Below are positions 10,237 to 23,000 of a stretch of DNA of 64,000 nucleotides, in pieces. Made by a program: the position numbers and the translations under genes. The stretch lies in contig JAINUG010000015.1 in NCBI GenBank assembly GCA_029706075.1, positions 3,941,154-4,005,153 of the forward strand. The letters run 5' to 3'. A model generated the notes under the pieces. The model was not told the DNA's origin, did not search any database, and saw only the letters and a program-made list of their open reading frames with translations. This DNA is from Aldrovandia affinis (lineage: Eukaryota; Chordata; Actinopteri; Notacanthiformes; Halosauridae). Positions within the stretch are counted from its first letter, which is position 1. Each line of letters begins with the position of its first letter.

Positions 10237-13200
10237 TTTGAAATGGGCCCAAGAGCAGATTTTTTAATGATTCTTTACATCACTAATTTTAGCCCACTGA
10301 GGTGCACACGCACACAGCATCTGCTGAAAAGCACATCAATCCTCCCCTTGTCTTTCTCCCCACCATGACAAATGCGCTACTGAAAATGAACTGCCAAAGT
10401 AGCAAATCAGATGCAAAACTACCATGCAAGACATCGCTCAAAACCGTCACAATCACATCAGATCTAATGAAATCTTTCGTTCTTATCAATAGGCATTAAA
10501 TTGTCTGGTTTTTACCCTCACATGGTGTATGAATGGAGAACAAACCGTGAGCTTTAGAGAGAATATTCACTACGCATGGTCACTGATTATCATCCTGAGC
10601 TGTAAACTTTATCCTGCCCCCCACAACAAAACTCTTTCAAAGGGTCATTCACATGTAAACAATGATTCAGATGATTAATGGAATGCCTGCCAGATTAAAA
10701 ACTTGCCTTAAGGCCTGCAATTGTGTAGAGGCAAATATACTTGGTGTATCACTCGGCCACACACAGTATTTGCCACAGCTGTTCTGCAGTTTGTGTTTAT
10801 AATTATAGAATCAACTGATCATACAGCTACACTGGCGATGTAGTATATAGCATGCAGTCCAAAGGGCCTGTTGTGTCCAGTGTTCAATCACTGCAAATTA
10901 AAGCATCAGGAAAGCATGAAGCCAGGCACTAAAACTGAGGGGGCTTAACAAGAATACCGGGCAAGCTTTTAGTAGTGTCAAGATCCCACCCTCGGAACAG
11001 GTTTGCAAAAGAAATGACATGGTCAGAAATGAAATGAAATTACATGACAGAAAAACTGCAGGGCTGGACACATGAAAGCATACAATGTTGAGTTTTGGAG
11101 GTCAAGTGTATGCTAATCCTGCTTCAAACCGCCAGGCAGCTCTGCAGTCTGCTGGAATCAAGACAGAAAATTAGCGTGATGGTTTGCACAATGGTAGCCG
11201 ACAGAGCGGCAGGAAATGTGGCCGTTTCACGCTAGCCACAAGCTATGTAAGAGCAGGCCTCTTTCTTAGAAGCAGCTAAGCATGTACACGCAGTTCAAGA
11301 ACTTGTCAAGAACTTGTCATTTGAGACCAATATCATGCTTCAAGGGACATCGTTTTTAAATTTGAACAATCATGACTTTTCTTGGACAGTGAGCTTAAAG
11401 CCTTCATTTTAATTCAATTCCATCAGCTAATTACATTTTGAGAAAGGAGTGGTTTTGCAAGTTAATTGAAAATGAATAGCAATAGTTTAAATGAAATTTC
11501 ATAAGAAATAAAACATTAGCTTGGTTTGATTTTGTAATGAGATTAAAATGTCATCCATTAAGGAACTAGCTGGTTAGGTTTCAAGTTGAGCGTATGCCGT
11601 ACAGAACGCAGTAGCAGAAGGCTTGCTGTCCGATACATTTAACTGACAAGTGCAGGGCATAAAATGCAATGAGCAGCAAGGCATCGGTTTGGACACCCAC
11701 ATGGGGTCTTTAAATCTTTCACTTTGGTTTTTCTACCTAAACTGAAACTAAATCCAGTATTGTGTTATAAATGCTGAAACACAAAAAAGTGTTATTCAGA
11801 CAAAATGTTTTATGCAAGGTAAATCCATACTTAAAAATCAGTTGAAGTATGCAAGAGGAAGACAACTGCATTTGAAAACAAAAAAATGTGTTGTTCATCT
11901 CTAAATGTTTATTGTGTGTTGCCTTTCCTGTTTGTCGACTCTGCCATCACAGCTAGAAGAAAGGGGTGACTTAGTGGTTATGCTGGTATCAATTTTTAAA
12001 AATTGCAACATAAACACCTCTGCATTACAGCACTTTCCATTCTGCAGTGCGCTTAAAAAAACCAAACCAAAAAACAGGGAAAACACTGCTCAATCTCCAA
12101 TAATACTTCCCCCATCTTGCTGACATAATAATATCTATAGACATATGGTTTTAATTTCAGCCAGGACGAACAATGGTTTGTGTTTGACGTCAGACGCCTG
12201 ACTGGATGTGGTGCTATTCCAGAAACCACAGAAAATCCACACAAAAGTCTGGCCCTTTCAAGCTGAACTAACAACCCTGTGAGTGACTCACTTTGGTATT
12301 TTGCCTTAAAAAACCTCCATACTGTCAAGAGCAATGTTTTACAATACATGGAACACAATATTTAAAATCATAATTCAAGCACAGTCACATTCAATTTCAG
12401 TATCTGTGCCCTGTGGTATGATCTCTGCCTTCTAATAAAACACAAGCACTGGCAGACAGAAGATGAATGCCAGCAGACATGTGAGGAATGACCAATGTCA
12501 ACCTTTCCAAAGAGCGTGCCGCACAGTCTTTTACATGGAAATGGATGGTTTTCATTAGCTTTCATTCAACATAATTTGCATAAACACATTTGTGCAAATA
12601 GTTTTTAAAAGCATATAAAAATACACGCCTGAAGGTACCATGGACATTTCTGTACAAGGCAGTAAATGATTAAAAGTTAAATCCGTTTTGATTCTATGAA
12701 GTAAGAAAATAAAATAAATAATACTGAAAAGTATTCACCGCTTTTTTCACATTTTATTTTAGAGCTTTGAGAGGGAGTAAATCTCATTTCTGATGTCCTT
12801 TTACCCACCTTCAGCTGCTCCACTTTTATGGGCTGGTTGACATTGAGAACCACCTTTATTTGACAAAATAATACCCTTAAAAATGCATAGATGGCAATAC
12901 AAGCTCCATGCATAAGACACTCTGTTCTAATGGCCAAGACTATTCCCAGCTGTGTTTGTCAGATGCCGCACATTCAATGTGACTCCTTTGTGGAGACAAC
13001 ACATTGCCTACTATCACAGTGCTTCACATCTGAAAGCTCACACAGAGAGGATGGACTGATCAGAAGGGCTCCAAGCAAGTCAACTTAGCCAGCATTAATT
13101 AAGCACATCGTCAACACATACACGCCCACAAACCCTTGGTGAGTGACATTATCTTAATGTACAGCATTTTAACAGCTTAGTTCAGTACCTGGGGAAAAAG

Positions 13201-14483
13201 TAGCAATGCATGGTTAGTTCAGGTAAGACATAAAATGTCCCCCGTTAAGGTTATTAATGTTCACAAACTATTCAAACAAAAAAATGTGGATTGTTCTCTC
13301 AATTGAGAGAAAATTAAAGTTAAATGGAGAATTTGATAACTTTAATAAACTATGCATTCGATATTTAAAACTGCTTTGGTTACAGTGCTTACTTTCCAGC
13401 ATACCTCAGGTCCAAACATGGTCAGATATGTGGGATTATGCTGTATAGTCACTGGCGCCACTGTTGCCACACAACTTTTTCCCTTGTATGAGAATGCTTG
13501 ACTTGCTGTGGTTTCTGCAATTTGCTTACATTTCTTAGAAAAAATCCATCATGTACTTGGATCAACACCAAACTTGATTTACCAAACCGATTCTGGTATG
13601 GACACAAAATGCAAAAATCTAAGTTGGCAAAGCCTTGTTATAATTTTACTCAAATGTAGGCCAACATAAACTTCCCTCCAAACATTATGTTCATCTAAAG
13701 AGAAATTGGGTCTTTAAACCAAGGGACATTTTAAGTCAACAATAATTTGTCTTACACCCCCCAAGTCATGAACCAAACAAACAGCCGTTAAAATGCACAG
13801 GCAAAAGTTGCTTTGGTAACTGGAAGAGAACAATCCTTCTTAAATGTACACTAAACAATTTGACGTCACTCCACAAGAGGCCGCTTGTTTTTAGATAGGC
13901 AACTCCTGCATGCACATAATATGGGTTCGCAATTAAGTTCTTTAAAACATTTGGCTTTTAAATGGGGACGTGTGTCAAAAGTGACTATAGTTAAGCTTAT
14001 TCAAAGGCGCTGTGTTACTGTAACTTGTACTTAGTGCTTGTTTTCTGTCTAAGTACTTTGTGTGTTACATTTTTAGTTTTTTTGCTTTTAGGTTCCATAG
14101 ATAGCTAGTGTTACTTCTTCTATTCCTTCTTCTCCTGTACAGCTAGTGATAAACTATGTGGTGGACAGGAACAACTAGCACCAGAGGCCGGTGTGGCCAA
14201 TGGCTGGATTGGATTGCAGTTTGTTTTTATGTAGGAAGCCTCCCCGCTACTGACCAATTACATAAAATCGCTTAGTATACCTTTAAGTGAGATGTTCTAA
14301 AATGACTGGTTGAACAAATCTTAAATAAATATAAGCTGCACAAGGATAATCAGAGGCAATCATAAGTTGTTAACCCTGAGGTACACAGCTATTAAAAACT
14401 GCAAATATGTACTCTAAAATTAGTTATTTTATGAGACCTCTTGACCCCAAATGTTGTATGCAAGATTTCTATACGTGGATGCT

Positions 14484-14517
14484 CCCCCCCCCACCCCACC
14501 CCACCCCCACCCCCCCA
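14484..14517. repeat. C-rich low-complexity tract
   Basis: A run of C interrupted by single A bases (CCCCACCCCACCCC type). It contains several C runs that could form G-quadruplex structure on the minus strand, which is the coding strand of pitpnc1. It lies about 300 bases 3' of the start-codon exon, inside the intron. Confidence 0.9.
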
Positions 14518-14811
14518 CATTCCTCTGTTTGCTTCAGAGCTAATGAAGAGATCACATAATGAAGAAATCACATGCTCTGTCGAATACAGTAATCAAAGCA
14601 GAAAGCCTTTTTTCTGTACAATTAGACTATTCAGACATGTCCTTTGAGAAAAGCAATAAGTGCAATTGAGCAATGAGATTCTGCATAAACAACATGAGGG
14701 ATCTGTACACATTGTTATTGGCAGTGAAGGTAAGGGGAGGCAAGATCATCATACAATCAAAAACTGGAGGTTGAACATTTATGGCCAGCATTATTCAATT
14801 AAATATCTTAC

Positions 14812-14859
14812 CTCCTCCACACTCAGGGGCATGCAGATGCGGTACTCCTTCAGTAGCAT
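14812..14859 (-). CDS. pitpnc1: pitpnc1 first coding exon (start codon)
   Basis: The 48 coding bases translate to MLLKEYRICMPLSVEE, which differs from my recollection of the human PITPNC1 N-terminus (MLLKEYRICMPLTVDE) at two conservative positions. The ATG is at 14859-14857 in the context AAAGCCATGC, with G at -3. The donor is GAG|GTAAGA, with GT at 14811-14810. The exon ends in phase 0, as does the entry of the exon at 2770, so the joined reading is SVEE-YRIGQLY, as expected. These residues form the first strand of the PITP lipid-binding fold. The same exon continues upstream as 5' UTR to 15003. Confidence 0.95.
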
Positions 14860-15003
14860 GGCTTTTGAGATAATGTGGCAGATAGAGGGCTGATCAAAGG
14901 TACACAACTGGATGGAGAAAGACTCAGGAACCAAAACACGTTCCAGATAGTGAAGAGCTGTATCAGGCAACGTCCACAGGGCTGATACCACTTCCTGTGT
15001 GGG
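14860..15003 (-). other. pitpnc1: pitpnc1 5' UTR part of the start-codon exon
   Basis: A strong acceptor, a long T run followed by GTCTCAG, precedes base 15003 on the minus strand, so this exon is internal and a non-coding exon must lie upstream. All 144 bases are open in the same frame as the start codon (48 codons without a stop), but the stretch has no in-frame ATG. In the best candidate upstream exon a TAG lies in frame eight codons before the junction. Translation most likely starts at 14859. Confidence 0.7.
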
Positions 15004-15689
15004 CTGAGACAAAAAAAAACATACAAAAAAAATGTCATTGTTTATACCAACTGCAGGAAACTACCCCTCATCTTGAGTCAGGTTTGCAAACATACAGTGT
15101 GTTTAAAAGCATTCGCACAGTTCTGGTCAAGGAAATAAACCAAACCCATTAGTAAGAACTGGTTTACCATCAGATGGTAGAATGTAAAACGGCCGGCATG
15201 TTCTCATCGAATTCTGGACAAGCACGGTGAGACAATTCAGAAGACATAGAAGCATCAGTAGAAATTAATTAACATTTTTACACATCAGTGGAGGTAGCTT
15301 TATTCGCAATTCCGCCAAGTACATGTTATTCTCTTCAGTTGTTAAAGTCCTGAAATTGCAAGTTAGATCTATTACAGTCAGTTTGTATCTAGCTATTTAT
15401 GTATTAAACAGTGTGAACATGATTCTATTTTTAAAGTGGTGTATAAACTAGGACTATTTGTTTTCTAAAAAGAAAATAAATTGTGCGGACAGAAAATTTT
15501 AAGTCACTGTGTCACCTTTGCTCTCTCACCATTAGGTATGGGTTGCACAAACTATTCAGCTTTTAAGCAAATACCACTCCCTTAAGCCTTTCAAATGCCG
15601 ATGATGTTTAGGCAAATAGTCTTTAAACCGGTGTAATATAACTATACGGTTTGTATTACCATTTTAAAAGAGTCGGAAGTAAGATCAAG

Positions 15690-17060
15690 AAGAAAATACT
15701 AACGTTACGTTAACGTGCACAAACCAAATACCTGCGTTACTGAGCTTCGGAAATTGAATGTTAGCCGTTTTTCAGAAGACGGTAGATAAATTATGTATGC
15801 TGTGCACTTTTAGCTAGCCATTTAATGTTACAATCAAAAAGTATTACTAAAGCAAGTTGTTTTCACTCAACCGGTTTTTACAGCGTTTCCCCAAATAAAA
15901 TCACGTCAGTGAACAGTCTTCCTTGTGCATCATAGCCAATTTAACGTTGGACATGGCAAGCCACATATTTGGTTTTAGAGTAGATTAGGCTAACTTTATT
16001 TAGCTAAATTAATGTTACCTTAACATTAGCTAGCCATATACTGCTGTGCCGGCGAAGAGGATGACAAACTTCTGCAAACAAAACAAGTAGCGCATAACGT
16101 TAACTTCCAATGTCCCCTCGCACCCTGTTCACCAGTTAGGAGCTTAATGGGTCCACAATCTAAGCGAAGGACACACCAAGCATATTTAATCAAATTCGCT
16201 GACGTTCGTTTATCAAAATGTTGCATTATGTAGGTTACGTTACGTTGACTAGCGTAGCTAAATTGCACAAGAAAGGAAATCACAATATGGTTCTAGTAGG
16301 AGCATAGGCATAACGTTAGCCAACTTATTTTCAACGCTACATTAACATTAATGTACAGTCTGGATAGATGCCTTTTTGCGAACGACTTAAGTTAACGATA
16401 GTTGTCTTTTCTCAAAACCATTCAGAACACAAGTCTACGTTCACTTGCGAACATTTATCCACACACTTCAACGTCTTCATTACTTCAACATTAGCAAGAT
16501 AACACGAATGTCGTTATCTGATGTTAACGTAGATTTAACTGCTACATCCACGTTCTAACTTCTACGTAACGAAGTCATTGGCTAGTGAGGTGGTTGACTA
16601 ACAAAGAGGACACCGAACGTTCGTTTAACATTAAGAGCACGCTAGCTACCAGAACTGCATATGCATCAATCAGTTAACCAAGGTAACTTGCGTTACTTAA
16701 CGTTAGCCAATTTAGCGGTTAACGTTACTTCAAAAAATATATAACGTTGCTGCAAGTTAGCTAGCTAGGTTTTGTAACGTTAACGGGCACGTCATATCAT
16801 TAGCAAGCTTACCAGCATTAACAAAGTTAGTAACTAGTTTGCAAACTTACCCAGCGGTTGCACGGATAGACAGCCTAGAAGTACGTCTTCATACCTGTTT
16901 GAGCATATATCAGTTAGCTAGAGCTAACAAACCAACTATAACGTTAGCTTTATAAGCATAATTCAAACAGGATCCTAGAAACGTGCTTAAAGAAGCTTCC
17001 ACCAGTCCGGTTAAAAGTCCAGAAAGCGTAAGTGTTAGCTAGCTTAAGCTAGCTAGGTAC
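15690..17060. promoter_or_regulatory. AACGTT/GTTAGC-rich stretch at the pitpnc1 5' end
   Basis: The motif AACGTT, often as TAACGTTA or AACGTTAGC, recurs more than a dozen times in about 1.4 kb (for example near 15703, 15944, 16097, 16311, 16699, 16719, 16742, 16775 and 16940), with several GCTAGC runs towards 17060. It surrounds the likely first exon of pitpnc1. It may be the unmethylated promoter region or a degenerate short-unit repeat. No TATA box or well-placed CCAAT box stands out. Confidence 0.4.
16851..16960 (-). other. pitpnc1: candidate non-coding first exon of pitpnc1
   Basis: On the minus strand, CAACCGCTGG|GTAAGTTTGC gives a near-ideal donor with its last exon base at 16851. A weaker donor, CAG|GTATGA, lies about 45 bases upstream. 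This fits the need for an upstream exon feeding the acceptor at 15004-15005. The 5' limit given here is arbitrary, because no TATA box or other start signal is evident. Confidence 0.35.
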
Positions 17061-18929
17061 CTCCACGGCAGACAATCACATCAGAAATCAGTTTATTGGC
17101 TAGTTAAGGCAAGCTAGTTCTTCTCAAATTTTGTCTAACTTAGTATGTATCCATGGCAGCCAAAAGGTCCCACCTCGGTGTCATTCAGAGGCTAAGTCCC
17201 GTTTCTCCCGTTGAAAAAAAATCTACTTTTTTTGTAGCTAATTTCAATTGGTTGCGAAAAAAATATGTTTCTATTTCTCAAAAGTGCACACACTTTAGGG
17301 TTGTCGCTTGTGCTTCTGTTCGGCACAAGCTTGCACGAGCGTATGTTCTCTCTGCACTGCCACGGTGTATTCTTTATTAATAAAGAAACTGTCCCCCCCA
17401 ACCCTTCAGGTTTGTATTCTCCACACTGACCCCTAGAGGAAAAACAAAATAGGTACCAGCCTTCTCAGGCAGGAAAGCGATAAGATGCGGCATGATGTTA
17501 TGGGGGTTTGTGAGGGCGTGAAGCGTCACATGGCTGTTCTTTCATAGGTCACTTGTTCCCGCGCTGTTCGCCAAGCGTGAATAGCGCACCAGTTATTGCC
17601 CTGTCGCTGGTACTAAGTGGTTGGTAGTGCAAATAGATCCACATTAGCTAGTGTTTTGTTTATGGAAGGCTAACTGAATACAACGATAATTGTTATGGAT
17701 TGTGTTATCTCCTCCTGAGTTATTTTATATGTTAGTAACTAAATTAGCTACTTCATTTAATTGTTATGATTATAAATGTTTTTTAATATTATTTGTCCAT
17801 ATTATTCGTTTAGTTTAACTTGAGTTAAAAACAAATGTTTAGCATTGTATTATTCTAGGACACCTGCATGTTTATAATAACAAAAAAATGACAAAATTGA
17901 ACAAAGGCCTCATATTAACTGGGAACTTTTGTATGTGTTTTGTATATGTTGTTATTCTGCCTTATTACTGCCTGTGATTTTCCGTATATAACAGTTTACT
18001 CGTCTGTAGAAGAAGCCACCATATTTCATTCAGAATTTGATAGTTGAAATAAAATATGTCCTCCTGAAAATACTTCAGTCCCTCTTTCTAAGGAACAAGG
18101 TATTGCAAAATATCCTCTGAAGCTGTCATAACAAAGTCTGATTGTATTGGAAACTGCACTGTTATGGGTTAAATCAGTAATAAGGCTTATTGGTGTACAG
18201 CCATCACTTCTTTTTGTGAATATGGTCATCCAACATCAGTCAGATTTACTGCCATGTATTATGTACAGAATTACATAGTTTCTGAGAAAGATTTCTTCAA
18301 GTCAATACAGAACAGCACCTCGGTAACTGACAATTACTTCCTATTCAGGAAAAAGGCGCATGTAGTTTTGTCGATTGCATATGGATATTTTAATCTAAGA
18401 ATGAGTTCCTGGCTGTGTTTCTGTTGTTGTTTTACTGGTGGGGGAACTAATTCTTTAGGGACCCTCCACTAGCATGGGCTCTGATTGGCTGTTTAACAGA
18501 TTCATAGAATGAGCAGAGTAGGGGTTTAATAACTTGCACAGTGGAGAGCAGAAGGTTTTGGCACATCCCAGCTCTGAGTTCATGTCCTTGGCTAAGAAGA
18601 GCCATTCCAAGCCTATTACTCCAGTAACCTTCTTTTGTTCTACATTCATTTATTTTGTAACATAATGAAGTACATACACAACAGAAGATAACAAGGGTGA
18701 GTAAGAGGAATAGTAAAACAGAACAGTTGCTGAGCTTAAAAATGTAACACTTCACTGAAGGATTTACTAAGCACCCCATTCTCAGGATTGAAGAAAAATA
18801 TTAGGATCTGTTCATCTTTATGAAAAATAAATAAATACAGTGTGCAGTGTAAACAGGAAATGGCGGTGGCTGGCCCCTTTGATTCTGGAAGAGTGGACTC
18901 ATTCCAAAAGAAAACACCATCATCATAGG
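17061..18929. other. intergenic DNA upstream of pitpnc1
   Basis: No gene is supported here. There is a perfect 16-base palindrome, TCTTTATTAATAAAGA, near 17370-17386 and a mildly CpG-bearing patch at about 17490-17600 (CGCGCTGTTCGCC, GAATAGCGCACC). That patch could belong to the pitpnc1 promoter side if transcription starts further upstream than proposed. Confidence 0.5.
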
Positions 18930-19780
18930 GCATGTATAAAATTCTGGCCAAGCCCAGTTGCCCATTATTTTGGCTACCATGGCTAGAAGAAGAGATCTCA
19001 GTGACTTTGAAAGAGGAGTGATTGTTGGGACACGAGCTTCAGTGAGCTAGACTGCTGAAGATTTGCTGATGTTTCACAAGGAACAGCAGTTGAAAGCACA
19101 TACTCCTCGACTGTGATGTCCGTACATTGGTTTGAGATGCAGGTCAAAACAGAGAAGCAACTCTGAATCAGTTGCCCACACAGGCAGTTGCATCAAGAAC
19201 TGTCGGTCGAGAACTTCACAGAGAGGGCTAGTATGGTCAGGTTTCAGTGTATAAACCCCTTGTTAGGGTTAGGGCAGTGGTCTACTGATCAGGAGAAAAA
19301 AGTCATATGATCAGATGAGTCATCCTTCATCTTGTTCTCAATAAGCGAACAAGCGCATGTGTGGTGCACGCCAAAAAGAAACCTACAGGCCCGAGTCCGT
19401 GTTTCCCACAGTGAAGGGTTCTGGCAGCTTTGTTATGGTGTGGGGTGCAAGGTAAACGGCAGTAAATACAAAGTCATTCAGAGTAATCACCATCATCCTA
19501 TGATGAAGCATTCCTATCCTGATGGGAGTGGTCTCTTCCAGGATGTCCCCACCCACAGCACAGGGATGGTTTAATGAGCATGAAAACAATATAAATCATA
19601 TGCCATGACTGTCTCAGTCACCAGGTCTCAACCCAATTTAACACTTATGGGAGATTCTGGAGCGGCACCCGAGACAGCGTTTTCCACCACCAACAACAAA
19701 ACACCAAATGATGGAATTTCTTGTCTATTATTCTCTATTCTATTCTATTGGAGGGATTGTGTTACATCCCACATCAGAAA
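18930..19780 (+). mobile_element. Tc1-like DNA transposon, decayed copy
   Basis: At 18978 the translation MARRRDLSDFERGVIVGTRA is the start of a Tc1-type transposase (helix-turn-helix region), ending at a stop a few codons later. Further along, in shifting frames, are an equivalent of the WSDESSF block near 19313, the SGSFVMVW region near 19420, a relic of the NPIEHLWEILERH block near 19628-19668, and a stretch similar to the C-terminus of the copy at 58708-59330. Stops and frame changes are frequent and no terminal inverted repeats are visible. This is an old, dead copy of a cut-and-paste element. Confidence 0.85.
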
Positions 19781-19954
19781 AAAAAATATGACTGTAGCTT
19801 TGTAGGTCCCCTCCTATGAAACTAGGGTCCAGCAAGAAAAAGTTTGCACTCTAGCCGCTGTGATCGTAGCCACTGTCTTTTTGTTGTCTTGCTGAGTTAA
19901 ATATTACTGCGTTGTTTTAAGTGAATTCAGTAAGTTAATCAATACAGGGACACT

Positions 19955-20020
19955 TACCTGTCCCCAGGGGGGGAAAGGAAGCCTGCCAGTGATCAATAGC
20001 CCTGCAGTACAGGGGACAAA
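19955..20020 (+). repeat. SINE body fragment
   Basis: CCTGTCCCCAGGGGGGGAAA, then GGAAGCCTGCCAG and CCCTGCAGTAC, follows the order of the body of the tRNA-Glu SINE at 3125-3200 (CTGTCCGTCCCAGGGAGGGG, GGGAAGCCGACAGG, CTCTGTAGTAC). Head and tail are missing. Confidence 0.45.
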
Positions 20021-23000
20021 TAGGAAGAATAATAAAACATGAAAATAAATACCGGCCCCCAAGCACACTGGCAGCCTTTCAAGACTGAGGCAGCACTGAG
20101 AGCAACTTCCTAGTTCCGCCGTGGGTCAGAGATATTGAGAGAGCCGCAGTGCGGGGAGACCCCTGGCTCTCATGGCCTATACAACTCTGCTTACTGCTGA
20201 CAGCCCCCTCCCCCCACTCCCACTTTATTGATCACCTCTGGGGTACAGTATTCTGTACGCCCACACTAACACTGCGCCTTTGTCATGGCAGTGGCATTCG
20301 AATTAAGTGGAAAAAGAAAAAGATACTGCAGGGGGCAACCTATAATGCAACATAAGAATATTTTAATATCACTATTATTTATCACATCCTTGTAAGGTAC
20401 CTTTAATTATGCATGCTACTGTTATTTCTCAAAATAATTAAATCGCTTTCCATTCTGGATGGAATGACAATAAAGGCATTAATAGTGCCTGTGTTGACAA
20501 TTTTACTTACCCCTCTTTCCAAAGAGCACCTTCAAACATGTTTTTCTTGCAGTGCTTCAATCTGCTGTTTTCCCAATAGATTCCTCTATCTCTTATTTTC
20601 ATTTTGTTTCTTGACTTGAGTAATGAAGAATAAACAGAGATTCTCACTCTTATCAAAATATGATTACTGTAATCAGCTCTCTTTGCTGTTTTCTTTTCCT
20701 GTGATTTATGTCATTTTAAAATGATATAAAGGCTGCAGCTATCATTTCTTCCTATATTCCTATTGGCTCCTATTCCCTACTGGTAGACAATTTCTCAGAC
20801 TCTTCATTCTCCATCTTCTGTTGTATTTATAGAATGCCATCGGTTAAATAAGATCCCTGCAGGCATAAGACCTTAATATTGTCATATTCTGTATTTCCTA
20901 CAGAAACACAGCTTTGAAGAATGATTATGGATTTCCTCCTTTCTAATTTGTCACCCATTAATACAATTTAATTAACTCTATTGACTTTAGTCTTGTTTCT
21001 CTCATATAACCCTTAAGCATTTCTCCAATACGTACTGTTCTTCACTTTGTTATTAATTTGAATACTTTTAAATAGGTTTCTTATTAACTTTAACACGTTT
21101 TTTGTCCTATGCAACATGAGTCACCTTGAATTATTAACTTAACAATACGAATCATCATAATTACAACAACAACAACATTAATCATTATTATTTATTACCG
21201 TGAATATGTGAATAATATATTAATCAAGGGTTTCAAAAATATCATTTTTGTTAGAGAGCACCCTGAAGGAGTGATTGTGGACTATTAATGTTTGGTCTTT
21301 TCCTGCAGAATCAAAGCTCACTCTCTGACGTCAAAGGACTGCAAATGCAGACCCAGTGGGGGTTGTGCTGATAAATGCATTGTTCTGAGCTCCACGCTTG
21401 ATTGATACGTGGAATATTTTTGGGCCCTGCATTTTCAGGAGCATAACGAATATGGAACGTGCTAAACGCATAACATTTCTATTCAAAGGCAAAAACATTT
21501 TCTGATTTGAATGCAATCCTAGTCAGCAGAATATAAAATGTGATGCAGGTGTCTCGGTAGAAGGTGCCTCTGCATGATAAATAAAACATTTTCTATGCGG
21601 GTTGAAGGGTTTTAATGAATACAAGGTGAGCTGTTCAAGTGTACCTTGTGACTCAGCCTAATTAACATAAATGGACTCTCTGGCTTCTTCTCTTTAAACC
21701 ATCACCAGATCTGTTCTCAAGGAAGTCAAAACTAAAATGCCTCACCTACTGTGTCAAGAAACCATTATAAAGACAAATTGCAAACTCTTAATCCCATTTG
21801 GCACCAAAGGAGTGCAGTTTCCATCTCAACCCCTGTATGCCATTTAGTTCTGATAACCTCCACAACAATTGCACATTTACATTTAAATAAGTCATGCCAT
21901 AAATAATGGCCCAAATATACAAATCGACAGGCAAATGCACATGAAGACCCTTTTCTTGTGGATGGCCACCCTATCCTCAGTGAAAGCTCTTAAACATTCT
22001 AGCAAGCCATTCTGTTTAATCAGGAGGTGTTAGCTGCTATCCTCGAATGTGAATGTGTGATTCCTTATTTGTATCTGCTATGTTCTCATGTTCCCTGGCC
22101 CCATATTTCCATGCCTTGATGATTGGAATCTAAATTAGCAATCATACTTTGTATACTGGCTGTACTATTAGGAAAATAATATCACAGCACAGGTGCATTC
22201 AGTCTGCGCCAGTATGGTGATTGACATTTAGATTTGATGCTAAAAAAAAAAAAAAAGAGAAATTACACTTGTGTTAAGAATACATTAATGTCATCACCAC
22301 CTGTCAATCCCATGTACTGAATTGTTAGTCTTTAATGTCCACAAATAGGATCAGAACCACTGCTCCTGGATGCTTCTAACAGCTTTTTTGACATTAGCCT
22401 TGTTTCAGATACATCTGAAAGCGTTGTTTTTTTACATATACATTTACATCATGTTGATATACACCTGAGTCCATACCCACACCTGGACCTGTCTATACCA
22501 TATCTTTACCTTCTTATGATATGATACTCAATGTGGCAAAAGGTAGTATTAATAATTATTTCTATATGTTTTCATTTTCTCCCATAAATAAATAGTGCAG
22601 TAAACAGTGCCTTTGTGTTTTATTATTGCATTATCGCAAGAAATATTAGATGGAGAACTTAGCCATGGACACATTGCAGTTAAATTTAGTGGATATCCAA
22701 ACAAAGGGCACCAATCATCCTCAGGGGCAGAGAACTCTCCTTTTCATTCTTCAATTTTTATCTACTCTGATGTCAGAACACAATATTACCCCTCTCCAGT
22801 GAATTAGGAGTGAGTGGATACTTGATTTCAGACTCCCTGCAACATGTCAGTATTTCCACAATCTCTATATGAGTGACCAACCAATTGCTCCTCTCTGCCT
22901 CCAGACCCCAGCATGCACAGTGTTGTAGGCACCCTTCTCTCTAGTCCCCATCTACAATATTAAAATCAGGGTAGATTTCCCAAGTTTTGTAACATAAGTG

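Larger units (their letters stand above)
2771..14811 (-). other. pitpnc1: pitpnc1 intron between the two coding exons seen here
   Basis: This intron of about 12 kb separates the start-codon exon from exon 2. It holds SINE copies at 3005-3404, 5134-5390 and 8290-8545, SINE tail pieces at 9181-9230 and 9643-9689, possible DNA-transposon pieces at 6641-7267, a tandem duplication at 8730-9160 and a short duplication at 10165-10236. From 10237 to 14480 I see no gene or recognised repeat, only AT-rich single-copy-looking DNA. Other open frames in the interval are short and unsupported. Confidence 0.75.

Noticed and set aside
12720-12900. MITE-like AGTATTCACC segment
   Set aside because: Only a short motif resembles fish repeat ends, with no partner end or second copy in the window.
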